In this document: positions 1 through 8,838 of the stretch, piece by piece
Numbering within the stretch: the first letter of the stretch is position 1
Layout: each line of letters starts with the position of its first letter
Source of the DNA: Metasolibacillus sp.
GTDB lineage: Bacteria; Bacillota; Bacilli; Bacillales_A; Planococcaceae
NCBI RefSeq assembly: GCF_025291715.1
Contig: NZ_JAMBIZ010000032.1
Coordinates: 1 to 47,903 of the forward strand
DNA length: 47,903 nt
Direction: 5' to 3'
Position numbers and translations under genes: made by a program
The notes under the pieces: generated by a model
Databases searched by the model: none
Seen by the model: only the letters and a program-made list of their open reading frames with translations
What the model was told of the DNA's origin: nothing

Positions 1-553
1 GAAAGCAACGAAAGAACATCGCGTGGTGCCGAATTTATTAAACCGCGAATTCAAACAAGATGTGGCAGGTAAAGTATTACTAACAGACATCAGCTATATT
101 CCATACAACGGAACGATGGCTTATTTATCGACCATAAAAGACGGCTCAACGAATGAAATTTTAGCGTATCATGTATCAGACCGTATTACGCTAGGTATCG
201 CCACAACAACGGTGAAAAAGCTCTTCCGTAATAAACGTGTAAAGCTCCAGCTAGATGCTTTCATCCACTCCGATCAAGGTGTTCATTATACAAGCCCTAA
301 ATTCCAAAAGCTTTTAAAGCACTACAAACTTGGTCAATCGATGTCACGTCGAGGTAACTGTTGGGATAATGCCCCACAAGAATTCTTTTTCGGACACTTA
401 AAAGACGAGGTTGATTTCAGCATGGCCAAAACGTTAGACGAGGTACGTGCTAAAATCGATCACTACATGGTCTACTACAATAATTATCGCTATCAATGGA
501 ACCTAAAAAAGATGGCTCCTGTACAATACAGAAACCATCTCTTAGCAGCCTAA
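1..553 (+). CDS. IS3-family (IS150-like) transposase, C-terminal part, cut by window edge
   Basis: This is the catalytic integrase-core part of an IS3-family orfB transposase, which cuts and joins the IS ends. The frame is open from base 2, so the GTG at 23 is not a real start and the N-terminus lies outside the window. All three acidic residues of the DDE site can be seen: the D in LLTDISY, the D in IHSDQGVHY and the E in NAPQEFFF about 35 residues later. The C-terminus (YNNYRYQWNLKKMAP) is typical of the IS150 group. The gene stops 35 bp before the likely right end of the element at about 588. I cannot tell whether the unseen left half is intact. Confidence 0.9.
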   Translation, partial: KATKEHRVVPNLLNREFKQDVAGKVLLTDISYIPYNGTMAYLSTIKDGSTNEILAYHVSDRITLGIATTTVKKLFRNKRVKLQLDAFIHSDQGVHYTSPKFQKLLKHYKLGQSMSRRGNCWDNAPQEFFFGHLKDEVDFSMAKTLDEVRAKIDHYMVYYNNYRYQWNLKKMAPVQYRNHLLAA

Positions 554-588
554 ACCCTTTTTTACATTTGTCCTTGACTAAGGGACCA
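554..588 (+). mobile_element. Right end of the IS3-family element
   Basis: After the transposase stop the sequence runs to ...CTAAGGGACCA. Read inward on the minus strand this gives TGGTCCCTTAGTCAAGGAC, which has the TG start usual for IS3 ends. The boundary at 588 is inferred; the left inverted repeat and the target duplication are outside the window, so it cannot be confirmed here. Confidence 0.6.
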
Positions 589-656
589 TATTAAACATTG
601 TTAGCCTGTCCGCTTTGCCGTAAGTTCTCCTAGCCTCCGAAGAGAGTTAATACGAT

Positions 657-840
657 AAAATAAAGGCAGGTCTCCTGGCTTGTGTATCCTAAAATCAGCA
701 CCTTCCCATCTACTAGAGGCATTTTTCCTCGTTTGACAGTGGTATTACGCTGTAGTCATTTACACTTACAGTTGCGGAAACAGCTTCGGCTTTGCACCGA
801 ATTCCCTATTAAGCTCTGTGAAAGAGCACCTTTATTCTGC
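657..840 (-). ncRNA. Cobalamin riboswitch, orphaned by the IS
   Basis: On the minus strand the B12 box (AGCCAGGAGACCTGCC, 665-680) and the aptamer core (GGTGCAAAGCCGAAG and TTTCCGCAACTGTAAG, about 768-800) stand in the right order. The outer P1 arms pair 829-836 with 657-664. This is a class I adenosylcobalamin aptamer, which normally represses B12 uptake or B12-independent isozyme genes. Transcription runs leftward into the IS3 end at 588, so no controlled gene is visible. The only ATG in the leader (598) hits a stop inside the IS after six codons. The gene was either displaced beyond the IS or lost. Confidence 0.93.
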
Positions 841-861
841 AATCATTATCCACTTGAGGAA

Positions 862-867
862 AGTATA
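862..867 (-). promoter_or_regulatory. Probable -10 box for the riboswitch transcript
   Basis: TATACT on the minus strand would start RNA about 20 bases before the aptamer. I see no convincing -35 box at the right distance, so the call rests on the -10 match and its position. Confidence 0.35.
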
Positions 868-926
868 GCACAAAGTAAGCAATTAAAAAATAAAGAAAAA
901 GAGATTTCAAGTAGAAACATAGTAAA

Positions 927-956
927 TTCACTAGAGAAGAAATTCTCGAGTATGAT
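927..956 (+). promoter_or_regulatory. Candidate kynUBA promoter with an inverted repeat in the spacer
   Basis: TTCACT (927-932), an 18-base spacer and TATGAT (951-956) give a moderate sigma-A promoter 40 bp before kynU. The spacer is filled by an imperfect inverted repeat, CTAGAGAA (931-938) and TTCTCGAG (943-950), matching at 7 of 8 positions. That is a likely operator for a kynurenine- or tryptophan-responsive repressor, but no such regulator is adjacent. Confidence 0.4.
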
Positions 957-995
957 AGTATCAAGAGGAAGACTAGTTAAAGGGGTGGCAATCGC

Positions 996-2267
996 ATGAC
1001 AACAAACACTTTAGCATATGCTAAAAATTTAGATAAGACATATGAAATTCCCTCAAAAAGAGAAGCCTTTTACATAAAGGAAGGACGTATTTATTTTGAT
1101 GGTAATTCATTAGGGCTCATGTCAAAGCGTGCAGAGGAAACATTGCATAGCTTGATTGATTCATGGAAGGAATACGGCATTGATGGCTGGACACAGGGGG
1201 AGCATGCTTGGTTTTTCCTTGCTGAAAAGCTTGGTGTACAAATGGCACAAATTGTTGGAGCAAATAACAATGAAGTAATCGTAACAGGGTCTACAACCAG
1301 CAATTTGCATCAGCTTGTTGCAACGTTTTATAAACCTGAAGGAAAGAGAACGAAAATTTTAGCGGATGAGCTGAATTTCCCCTCTGATATTTATGCATTG
1401 AAATCACAATTAGCATTGAAGGGCTATGATGAATCGCATTTAATTCGCGTTGCTTCACGTGACGGGCAAACGCTTTCAGAGGAAGATATTATTGCAGCGA
1501 TGACAGAGGAAGTTGCATTAATCGTTTTACCTGGCGTGCTTTATCGTAGTGGGCAAATTTTAAATATGGAAAAATTAACGAAGGCAGCGCATGAGCGTGG
1601 TATTATAATTGGCTTTGATTTGTGTCATTCAGTTGGCTCTGTTGTGCATCATTTGCATGCTTGGGATGTTGATTTTGCATTTTGGTGCACGTATAAGCAT
1701 TTGAATGGGGGACCTGGCAGTACAGGAGCTCTTTTTGTCCATGAAAAGCATTTTGGTACAGCACCAGGCTTAGCCGGTTGGTTTGGCTCAAACAAGGAAA
1801 AGCAATTTACGATGAGCCATACATTTGAGCCAGCAGCCGAGGTTGGGGCTTTCCAAATTGGTACGCCAAATGTGTTAAGTATGGCACCACTTTTAGGGGC
1901 ACTTGAATTATTTAATGAAATGGGCATTGAAAATATTCGCAAACGTTCGCTAGCGTTATCGGATTACATGCTGCAATGTGTGGAGGATATGTTGAGTGAA
2001 TATGACTTTAAAGTATGTAGTCCAGTGGCACACCAAGAGCGTGGTGGTCATATTTATTTAGAGCACAAGGATGCTGCGCGTATTTGCAAAGCATTAAAGG
2101 AACGAGGCATCATTCCAGATTTCCGAGCACCACAAGGCATCCGCTTGGCTGCGGTGGCAATGTATAATACATTTGAGGAAGTGTATACATGCTTTGAGAT
2201 ATTAAAGGATATTATGGAAACGAAAGCATATGAGAAGTTTAGCAATGAAAGAGAGATTGTTGCGTAA
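996..2267 (+). CDS. kynU: Kynureninase
   Basis: KynU is a PLP-dependent fold-type I hydrolase that splits L-kynurenine into anthranilate and alanine (or 3-hydroxykynurenine into 3-hydroxyanthranilate). It has 423 residues, normal for the family. Early FDGNSLG, the cofactor-binding region GFDLCHSVG, and the PLP lysine K234 in [13 protein letters not shown] are all present. The ATG at 996 follows the ribosome site AAAGGGGTGG. It is the first gene of a three-gene operon; its stop overlaps the kynB start (TAATG). Bacterial enzymes of this operon type usually act on kynurenine and so make anthranilate; I cannot judge activity on the 3-hydroxy substrate from sequence. Confidence 0.95.
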   Translation: MTTNTLAYAKNLDKTYEIPSKREAFYIKEGRIYFDGNSLGLMSKRAEETLHSLIDSWKEYGIDGWTQGEHAWFFLAEKLGVQMAQIVGANNNEVIVTGSTTSNLHQLVATFYKPEGKRTKILADELNFPSDIYALKSQLALKGYDESHLIRVASRDGQTLSEEDIIAAMTEEVALIVLPGVLYRSGQILNMEKLTKAAHERGIIIGFDLCHSVGSVVHHLHAWDVDFAFWCTYKHLNGGPGSTGALFVHEKHFGTAPGLAGWFGSNKEKQFTMSHTFEPAAEVGAFQIGTPNVLSMAPLLGALELFNEMGIENIRKRSLALSDYMLQCVEDMLSEYDFKVCSPVAHQERGGHIYLEHKDAARICKALKERGIIPDFRAPQGIRLAAVAMYNTFEEVYTCFEILKDIMETKAYEKFSNEREIVA

Positions 2268-2887
2268 TGGGATGGATTGATATAACACAGCCGTTAAATC
2301 AAAATATTGCGACATGGTCAGGCGATACAAAATTTCGCTATGAAACAGTAGCGACAAAGGAGCAAACAGGCTCGGTTAATGTTGGCATGCTCCAAATGAG
2401 CCTTCACTCAGGTACACATATGGATGCGCCATTCCATTTTGATAACGATGGACGCACATTTGAGCAGTTAGATTTAGAGCGCTGTATTGGCAAAGTGGTC
2501 GTTGTGGAGTGCTTAGATAATGATTTTATTGAAGTGACCCAAGTAAGAGGAAAGCTGACAGGGGTAAAGGCTGTCTTTTTTAAAACGAAGGCAATCGCCA
2601 ACGCACATATTTTTCCTGAGGAAGTACCAACATTAACTTTAGAAACGGTAGCCTATTTAAAGGAATGTGGCATTCAATTGATTGGTGTTGATGTGCCATC
2701 CGTTGATAAGGTTGCATCAAAGGAGCTACCAATCCATCACGCATTAGCAAAAAGCGATATTTATATAGTAGAAAATTTATTGCTAGAGCACATCAAGGCG
2801 GGGCGCTATGACATGATTGTTTTACCGCTGTTAATTGAAGGTGCGGACGGTAGCCCTGTCAGAGCAGTCATCAAGGAGGAACAATGA
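2267..2887 (+). CDS. kynB: Kynurenine formamidase (arylformamidase)
   Basis: This metal-dependent cyclase-family enzyme hydrolyses N-formylkynurenine to kynurenine and formate, the second step of tryptophan breakdown. It has 206 residues, as expected for bacterial KynB. The metal-binding signature [12 protein letters not shown] occupies residues 47-58, with His47, His51, Asp53 and His57 as ligands by family analogy. The C-terminus ([16 protein letters not shown]) is also typical. Its ATG overlaps the kynU stop by one base, and its own TGA overlaps the kynA start (ATGA), so the three proteins are probably made by coupled translation. Confidence 0.94.
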   Translation: MGWIDITQPLNQNIATWSGDTKFRYETVATKEQTGSVNVGMLQMSLHSGTHMDAPFHFDNDGRTFEQLDLERCIGKVVVVECLDNDFIEVTQVRGKLTGVKAVFFKTKAIANAHIFPEEVPTLTLETVAYLKECGIQLIGVDVPSVDKVASKELPIHHALAKSDIYIVENLLLEHIKAGRYDMIVLPLLIEGADGSPVRAVIKEEQ

Positions 2888-3729
2888 TGTCAAATAATTA
2901 TAAGCCATTCGAGGATGAGAAAAAAATCGTCACAGATTTTAAAGACCGTATGACATATACGGATTATTTACATTTAAATGAAGTACTAGCTTGCCAACAG
3001 CCGTTGACAGAGGAGCATGATGAAATGCTTTTTATTACGGTGCATCATGTGAGTGAGCTGTGGATGAAGCAAATTTTACATGAAGTCAAATCGGCTACGG
3101 TAGATATCCACAATGGACGCTTACCTGAGTCATTTAAAAAGCTAGCACGTGTTTCACAGGTGCAAAATCAGTTGAAAAATGTGTGGGATGTGCTGGCAAC
3201 ATTGACGCCTGCGGATTATTTGCAATTTCGTGACTCACTTGGTAATTCATCGGGCTTTCAATCGTATCAAAATCGCTTGCTAGAATTTTATTTTGGCTAT
3301 AAAACGCCACATATTTTGAAAATTTATGCACATGATGAAAAAATATTAGCGATGCTACAAGAGGCTTATCATGCGCCAAGCTTGTATGATGAAGCAATTC
3401 GTACATTAGCGAAGCGTGGCTTTGTGATTGATGAGGAAATATTACAGCGCGATGTGACAGCAAAGTATGAAGCAAATGACAGTGTCAAAGAAGCTTGGAA
3501 GGCTGTGTATCGTGAGCCTGAAAAATACTTTGATTTGTATGAGCTAGCAGAGGAGCTTGTCGATATTGAGGATTTATTCCAGCAATGGCGCTTCCGTCAT
3601 ATGAAAACAGTGGAGCGCATTATCGGCTTTAAAATGGGAACAGGTGGCTCTGGTGGTGTTAGCTATTTGAAAAAAGTGTTAGACCAATATTTCTTCCCAG
3701 AGCTGTGGCAGCTACGTACAGAGCTGTAA
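2884..3729 (+). CDS. kynA: Tryptophan 2,3-dioxygenase
   Basis: KynA is the haem enzyme that opens the indole ring of L-tryptophan to N-formylkynurenine, the first and committed step. It has 281 residues. Family motifs include [18 protein letters not shown] near the N-terminus, the [14 protein letters not shown] region, and [13 protein letters not shown] with the likely haem-ligand His, followed by [18 protein letters not shown] lies 5 to 8 bases before the ATG at 2884; the next ATG (2887) is also possible. Being last in the operon although first in the pathway is a known arrangement. A strong terminator follows. Confidence 0.95.
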   Translation: MMSNNYKPFEDEKKIVTDFKDRMTYTDYLHLNEVLACQQPLTEEHDEMLFITVHHVSELWMKQILHEVKSATVDIHNGRLPESFKKLARVSQVQNQLKNVWDVLATLTPADYLQFRDSLGNSSGFQSYQNRLLEFYFGYKTPHILKIYAHDEKILAMLQEAYHAPSLYDEAIRTLAKRGFVIDEEILQRDVTAKYEANDSVKEAWKAVYREPEKYFDLYELAEELVDIEDLFQQWRFRHMKTVERIIGFKMGTGGSGGVSYLKKVLDQYFFPELWQLRTEL

Positions 3730-3740
3730 TTTTACTTATT

Positions 3741-3779
3741 AAGAGTGTATCTGAGAAACTTTCAGATGCGCTCTTTTTT
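3741..3779 (+). terminator. Terminator of kynUBA
   Basis: AAGAGTGTATCTGA pairs with TCAGATGCGCTCTT across a short GAAACTT loop, followed by six Ts. It ends exactly where the mcrB remnant begins. Confidence 0.9.
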
Positions 3780-3781
3780 AA

Positions 3782-4306
3782 TATGATAGAGGAAATATTA
3801 GTAAAATATTTGGTGAGCTATTGATGCTAATAGAGGCTGACAAGCGTGGACCAGAATATGCGATGTCACTGACTTATTCAGAAAAGGGAGAGACTTTTTA
3901 TATTCCTAAAAATCTTTATATTATTGGTTTAATGAATACAGCGGATCGCTCATTGGCGGTAGTAGATTATGCTTTGAGAAGGCGCTTTGCTTTTATTTCT
4001 ATGGAGCCAATATTCGATGACAAGTTCATTCATTTTTTAGAGCAAAAAGGCATTGAACAATCATTTGCGCAATTTATAGTTAATGCTATAACACAATTAA
4101 ATCGAGTAATTGAGCATGACCCTCATTTAGGGAAAGGATTTTTAATTGGGCATAGCTATTTTTCAACAGCTATTCAATCGAAGCAGCCCATTGCTTGGTA
4201 TAACCAAATCATTCGTTATGAAATTGGCCCAATGCTAGAAGCGTATTGGTATGATGATATGGAACAAGCACATAGAGAAACAGAAAAGCTGATTTTTAAG
4301 GAGTAA
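3782..4306 (+). pseudogene. mcrB: mcrB, C-terminal remnant of the GTP-dependent restriction AAA+ motor
   Basis: McrB is the GTP-driven AAA+ motor of the McrBC modified-cytosine restriction system. Only the C-terminal part of the motor survives. Translation from 3782 reads YDRGNISKIFGELLMLIE and matches the family's INRGN-KIFGEL motif. The sensor motif IGLMNTADRSLAVVDYALRRRF and the helical tail follow. Missing are the N-terminal DNA-reading domain, Walker A and Walker B. A TAA stands in frame at 3779 and the break falls at the edge of the kyn terminator, so the gene was cut by a join with the kyn operon. A TTG at 3821 would give at most 161 residues, which could not bind nucleotide alone. Confidence 0.88.
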
Positions 4307-4311
4307 ATACG

Positions 4312-5349
4312 ATGGCAAATAATATTCCTATTCATAACATTTATTATATGCTGAGCTATTGTGCGGGGATATTGCCAGAGGTAGGGGAAACGCAAGTAAC
4401 AAATATTGATGAAACGGAATTAGTTGAGCTATTTGCAGGAGCATTTGTAAGGCGATTGAATGGCTTTATTAAAAGAGGCTTTTATAAGGAATATGTAGTA
4501 CAGCAAGAAAGCTCATCAGCAATACGAGGAAAGATTCTATTTAAGGAAAGCGTTGCGACAGCCGCCCTAACAAATGCGAAGCTAGTATGTCAATACGATG
4601 TGTTTTCAGAAAATATTGTACATAATCAAATTTTGAAGGCGACGATTCATACGTTAATAAAGCATCCTACATTAAAAAAGCCGCTAAAGCTATCTTTGAA
4701 AAAAATGTATCCATATTTTCAGCATGTCACACTTATACAGCTAGAACGCCAACATTTTCATCAAATCCAGCTGCATAAGCAAAATCAAAACTACCATCTT
4801 ATGCTAGAAATTTGTCGCATTATATATGAGCATTATTTAATCGATGAGGAAAGTGGCAAATTAACATTTGTAGATTTTATGCGAGAAGGTAGGATGCATT
4901 ATGTGTTTGAGGGCTTTGTGCGCAATTTTTACAGGCTGGAGCAACGACAATATAAAGTGTATCGTGAAACATTAAGCTGGCAGGTTGGAGAGGTTTTAGC
5001 AGGTGAGCAAGGGTTAATTCCAAAAATGCAGACTGATATTTGCTTATCTGATTCAACAACGAAAATAATTATTGATACGAAATTTCATAATCAGCCACTT
5101 GCTCGTAATTATTATGAGGAGGAAAAAATTAAATCTGAAAACTTGTATCAAATCTACAGCTACTTAAGCAATTCACTACAGTATGACAAAATGGTTGGCA
5201 TACTGTTATATCCTCAAATTGATAAAGAGGTTCATCAAGTGTTTGAAATGAATAATTATCTAATTAAAGTGGTGACAGTGGATTTAGCACAAAGCTGGCA
5301 ATATATTAAGGAGCGACTATTAGGAATTATTAATGATGCTGTCGAATGA
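4312..5349 (+). CDS. mcrC: McrC-family restriction endonuclease subunit
   Basis: McrC is the nuclease partner that McrB recruits to cut modified DNA. This copy has 345 residues, close to E. coli McrC. The N-terminus IPIHNIYYMLSYCAGIL is the family signature. A PD-(D/E)xK nuclease core is visible near the C-terminus: Asp242 (MQTDICLS), Asp255 and Lys257 (IIIDTKFH). It starts 5 bp after the mcrB remnant, behind a weak AAGGAG site. The frame is undamaged, but without a whole McrB in the window it is probably not active as a restriction system unless another McrB supplies the motor. Confidence 0.88.
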   Translation: MANNIPIHNIYYMLSYCAGILPEVGETQVTNIDETELVELFAGAFVRRLNGFIKRGFYKEYVVQQESSSAIRGKILFKESVATAALTNAKLVCQYDVFSENIVHNQILKATIHTLIKHPTLKKPLKLSLKKMYPYFQHVTLIQLERQHFHQIQLHKQNQNYHLMLEICRIIYEHYLIDEESGKLTFVDFMREGRMHYVFEGFVRNFYRLEQRQYKVYRETLSWQVGEVLAGEQGLIPKMQTDICLSDSTTKIIIDTKFHNQPLARNYYEEEKIKSENLYQIYSYLSNSLQYDKMVGILLYPQIDKEVHQVFEMNNYLIKVVTVDLAQSWQYIKERLLGIINDAVE

Positions 5350-5675
5350 GGGCGTCGAAAGGGACTATTTTCTCGCTTTTTTATGGCGTTTTTTGCGATA
5401 TTACAAATAAAAATAGTCTATATGTAACGCTTTCTATTTAACTAATAAAAACTAAAATCCTGTTTTTTGTAAAAAAATAAATTATTCTTATTATTCTAGG
5501 TAAACCTTTTGTATACTAGTAGTATTCTGTTAATCGAGGGATTTGTTACATTTTCAATAATCAACATAAAAGTGACATCGTTAGACATTATTCTAATGTT
5601 TAAGAAATACATAATGTTTTGTAGCCCTTTCTACTCGGGGATGGAATAAATTATAGTTGGGAAAGGTGAAGAAAG
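5350..5675 (+). other. Intergenic stretch before the exporter operon
   Basis: This 326-bp AT-rich gap holds no open frame of note. TATACT at 5512-5517 could be a -10 box for the next operon, but I find no matching -35. I see no clear terminator for mcrC. The ribosome site GGAAAGGTGAAG precedes the start at 5676. Confidence 0.5.
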
Positions 5676-7586
5676 ATGGAAAATCAAGAACAACAACAGC
5701 CGAATACAGCCTCTAAAAAGAAATGGTTTATCGGCGGTGGTATAGCTGCGCTTGTTTTAGCTGGAGGTATTGGCGCAGCGGCGATATTTATGAAATCCCC
5801 GAAAGCCGCTTATTTGGCAGCAGAGGCTGAAACGGCTAGCGAAATGGTGGATTTCTTTGAGGAGAAGTATAAAGAGGAGCTAGCTTGGTCTGAGTTAGCA
5901 CAAACATCTGTTATTCAAAGTGATTTTAAAATTACTGGGGATATTCAAAGTGAAGGAATGGAAGACCCAATTTTTGATGTTATTAATTCCGCAGCGATTA
6001 ACTTATCAACTACGACAGATGTGAAAAATAAGCAGTATGCATTTGGCATCGGTGGAGAAATTGCGGATGTGAAAGTCGATAACTTTGAGCTATTTGTTAC
6101 ATCAGAGCAATTTGTATTGAATGCCCCGTTTTTATCTGAAGCGATTGGCGTTTCAATGGAAAAACTAAATGACTTTACGGATGGGGAACTAAGCTGTAGT
6201 AAAGATATTTTATCGCAAACAGAGCTTGTAACGAAGGCACAGCAGGAGTATTTAACGAAAAATTTAGGCAAAACAATTTATGAAGAATTACCAGATGAAG
6301 CCTTTACAAAAGAGAAAAACAAAATTGTGATGGACTTATCTAAGGCAGATGTCAAAAAAGTAGCAGCTGCACTTGCGAAGAAAATGGAAACTGATCCAGA
6401 GCTTGAGCTGATTTTAAAGCAGGCGATGGCAACGCAAGGCATTTGTGATGATGACACAGTGAAAGAGATGAAACAACAAATCGTTGATGCTTTAGGTGAA
6501 ATTGAGTTTGGTGTTGTCTCAACAATTTGGGTGGAAAAAGGCAAAATCATTGAGCGTGAATTAAAGTTCAAAGAAGCTGAGGATTTCGTCATTACAGGTA
6601 AGCAATCATTCGGCAAAGAGCTAACATTTAATTATGAATTGAAGGATGATATCGACACAGTTTCAATCGAAGGTGTTTTCCAACAAGGGAAAAAAGCCTC
6701 TGATCGCGTGCAATTTGCAGTTGAAGGTGTAGAGGTTGCCTATGAATCTGAGGAAAGCAAGGAGAAAGATACAAAGAGCTTTGAGCGCAAATTTATTGTA
6801 GATGCTGAAGGGCAGCAAATTACGCTAAATTGGGATGGCTCAACACAATATAAAGCAGATAGCGTTACTGGCGAGCATGTTGTATATATTGATATGCCTG
6901 AGCTTGGAAAAGCTTCTTTAACAATTGAACATGATGGTAAAAAAATTAAAGCACTTGAGCTACCAGCAAAAATTAAAGATATTAGTAATCTAACAGACGA
7001 TGAGCTGTCAGAATATATGATAACAGTTGCGGAAGAGGCAATGGCTTGGGCAGAGAATTTTATGGCTGAAACAGGCTTTGATGAATATTTCGCTAACGAT
7101 GATTACTATTATGATGAAGATTATGATATGAGCTTTGAGGATTATGATTATAATGAAATCATCGGCTATCCAGCGCCTGATTTTGAGCTCGTTGACTTAA
7201 ATGGCAAGACGCATCGTTTAGCTGATTATGAAGGAAAAGGCGTACTGCTATACTTCTGGGGCACTGGCATTGCGTCAAGTGAAGAGGAGCTACAGGCAAT
7301 TAATCGTCAATACCAATTATACCGAGAGCAAGATGTTGAAGTATTAGCGATTAATTATGCGGAACCTGATGCTGAAGTACAAAGCTTCATTTCTGATTTA
7401 GCGCTAGATTTCCCTGTAGCGATTGATAAGACAATCAGCGTGACAAGCGATTATAATATAGGGGAAGAATTGCCTGCCACTGTTTTAATATCACCGGATG
7501 GCTATGTGGATGATGTGATTTATGGTGAAATAACAGAGGATGATATTTATTGGTTTATGGAATTTGTTAAACCATACGAAGAATAA
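5676..7586 (+). CDS. Membrane-anchored protein with a C-terminal thioredoxin-like domain lacking both redox cysteines
   Basis: I do not recognise the main body of this 636-residue protein; it may belong to a DUF family found in related spore formers. Residues 1-16 are polar and 17-39 form one membrane helix (WFIGGGIAALVLAGG), with the rest probably outside the cell. Residues 60-460 form a large hydrophilic region. An acidic Tyr/Asp-rich linker follows at about 468-495 (DDYYYDEDYD). Residues 497-636 match the TlpA/ResA fold (GYPAPDFELVDLNGK, LLYFWGT). Where ResA has WCxxC this protein has GIASS (531-535), so both catalytic cysteines are gone (Ile532, Ser535). It cannot be a thiol oxidoreductase and may bind a ligand or partner. 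Three ABC exporter genes follow within 31 bp, which suggests a shared role. Confidence 0.75.
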   Translation: MENQEQQQPNTASKKKWFIGGGIAALVLAGGIGAAAIFMKSPKAAYLAAEAETASEMVDFFEEKYKEELAWSELAQTSVIQSDFKITGDIQSEGMEDPIFDVINSAAINLSTTTDVKNKQYAFGIGGEIADVKVDNFELFVTSEQFVLNAPFLSEAIGVSMEKLNDFTDGELSCSKDILSQTELVTKAQQEYLTKNLGKTIYEELPDEAFTKEKNKIVMDLSKADVKKVAAALAKKMETDPELELILKQAMATQGICDDDTVKEMKQQIVDALGEIEFGVVSTIWVEKGKIIERELKFKEAEDFVITGKQSFGKELTFNYELKDDIDTVSIEGVFQQGKKASDRVQFAVEGVEVAYESEESKEKDTKSFERKFIVDAEGQQITLNWDGSTQYKADSVTGEHVVYIDMPELGKASLTIEHDGKKIKALELPAKIKDISNLTDDELSEYMITVAEEAMAWAENFMAETGFDEYFANDDYYYDEDYDMSFEDYDYNEIIGYPAPDFELVDLNGKTHRLADYEGKGVLLYFWGTGIASSEEELQAINRQYQLYREQDVEVLAINYAEPDAEVQSFISDLALDFPVAIDKTISVTSDYNIGEELPATVLISPDGYVDDVIYGEITEDDIYWFMEFVKPYEE

Positions 7587-7617
7587 AACAGATTTATTGC
7601 ATTAGTGAGGGATATGT

Positions 7618-8838
7618 ATGAAAGCATTGAAAAATATACTCTTTTTTACAACGCAAAACGCTCACTATTTAAAGAAGAAGTGGTTCTCACTTCTTCTTCT
7701 TTTTATAACGCCCATTTGCATGATTGGCTTATTTTTATTATTAGTGCTACAGTTTATGACACCTGATGAAAAGCAAAGGTCGACACTAGCGATTGTTGAC
7801 AATGACCGAACAGAGGAGTCAAAAATATTAACACAGTTACTCATTATGGCATTGAAGGGCAATGGTCATATCGATATTACCCGCATGTCTGACATGGAAG
7901 CACAGCAGGCGATGGAGCGGCAGCAAATCACAAGCTATGTAACTTTTCCACAAGGCTTAACAAACGATTTATATGCGGGGAGTCCAATTGAATTGCCATT
8001 AGTAGGCGATGCCAATAAATCGATTGAAAATGCGATGATTGAAAATTTGCTTAACAGTATGGCTTCCTATATTGAATCCGCACAGGCGAATATTTTAACG
8101 GTATATGAGTATGCCGAAAAAACACCAATGAGCACAGAGCGCTACAATCAATTAAAGGAAGATATCTTTATTGACTATGCTATTTACACAGTAGGGAAAA
8201 ACAATTTTTTAGTAGAAAATACAGTGAACAATACAGCAACAACTATGCCGAGCTATTATTATTCGATGTCTACGTTATTTATTTGTTTGACAATATGGTT
8301 AATCGGCTTTTATTTGCTTTTAATGAGAGAGCAGTCGCAAAGCATTCAAAATCGGCTGCGGCTTTTAGGGGTAACGATAACGCAAACGTTTATCGCAAAG
8401 TCTGTAATTTGTATTAGTGGCAGTGTTTTGTTTCTTATCGTGCTATATAGTGTCATGAATCGCTGGTTGGCATTAGCACTGTATCCGCTTGATTATTGGC
8501 GCCTTTTATTATTCGTTCTTTTCTATAGCATTTGCGTAGTTTGTTTACAAGGAATTGTAGAGCTTCTTAGCACAAATGCAAAAATGCGTATGCTTTGCTA
8601 TGTAGTAGTAACAATCATCATTATTTTAGTGAGTGGTGCTTTACTGCCAACCATTTATTTTCCACATGCTTTGCAGCAGTTACTTTTGTTTACGTTTCCT
8701 TATGAAGCCTTTGCATGGATGATTGATATTACGCTGGAAAATCGTAACTACGCAAATTATATGAGCATGCTCGTTTCGGCAAGCTTAAGCATAGCATTAT
8801 TCGGGCTACTTGCTTTGTATAAGGAAAGGAGGCTGTGA
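7618..8838 (+). CDS. ABC-2 type exporter permease, first subunit
   Basis: This 406-residue membrane subunit of an ABC exporter has the ABC2_membrane_3 layout: one N-terminal helix (about 22-46), an extracytoplasmic domain of about 170 residues, then five or six helices from about residue 218 to 400. The substrate is unknown; relatives export drugs, lantibiotics or lipids, and some act in envelope stress. It follows the degenerate-thioredoxin protein by 31 bp and its TGA overlaps the next start (TGATG), so it is co-translated with the second permease. Confidence 0.82.
   Translation: MKALKNILFFTTQNAHYLKKKWFSLLLLFITPICMIGLFLLLVLQFMTPDEKQRSTLAIVDNDRTEESKILTQLLIMALKGNGHIDITRMSDMEAQQAMERQQITSYVTFPQGLTNDLYAGSPIELPLVGDANKSIENAMIENLLNSMASYIESAQANILTVYEYAEKTPMSTERYNQLKEDIFIDYAIYTVGKNNFLVENTVNNTATTMPSYYYSMSTLFICLTIWLIGFYLLLMREQSQSIQNRLRLLGVTITQTFIAKSVICISGSVLFLIVLYSVMNRWLALALYPLDYWRLLLFVLFYSICVVCLQGIVELLSTNAKMRMLCYVVVTIIIILVSGALLPTIYFPHALQQLLLFTFPYEAFAWMIDITLENRNYANYMSMLVSASLSIALFGLLALYKERRL

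Noticed and set aside
682-999. 105-codon plus-strand frame between the IS and kynU
   Set aside because: It is the antisense of the cobalamin riboswitch and runs into kynU with no ribosome site or family resemblance.
5421-5435. cre-like site (GTAACGCTTTCTA)
   Set aside because: It mismatches the CcpA consensus on both strands at several fixed positions.
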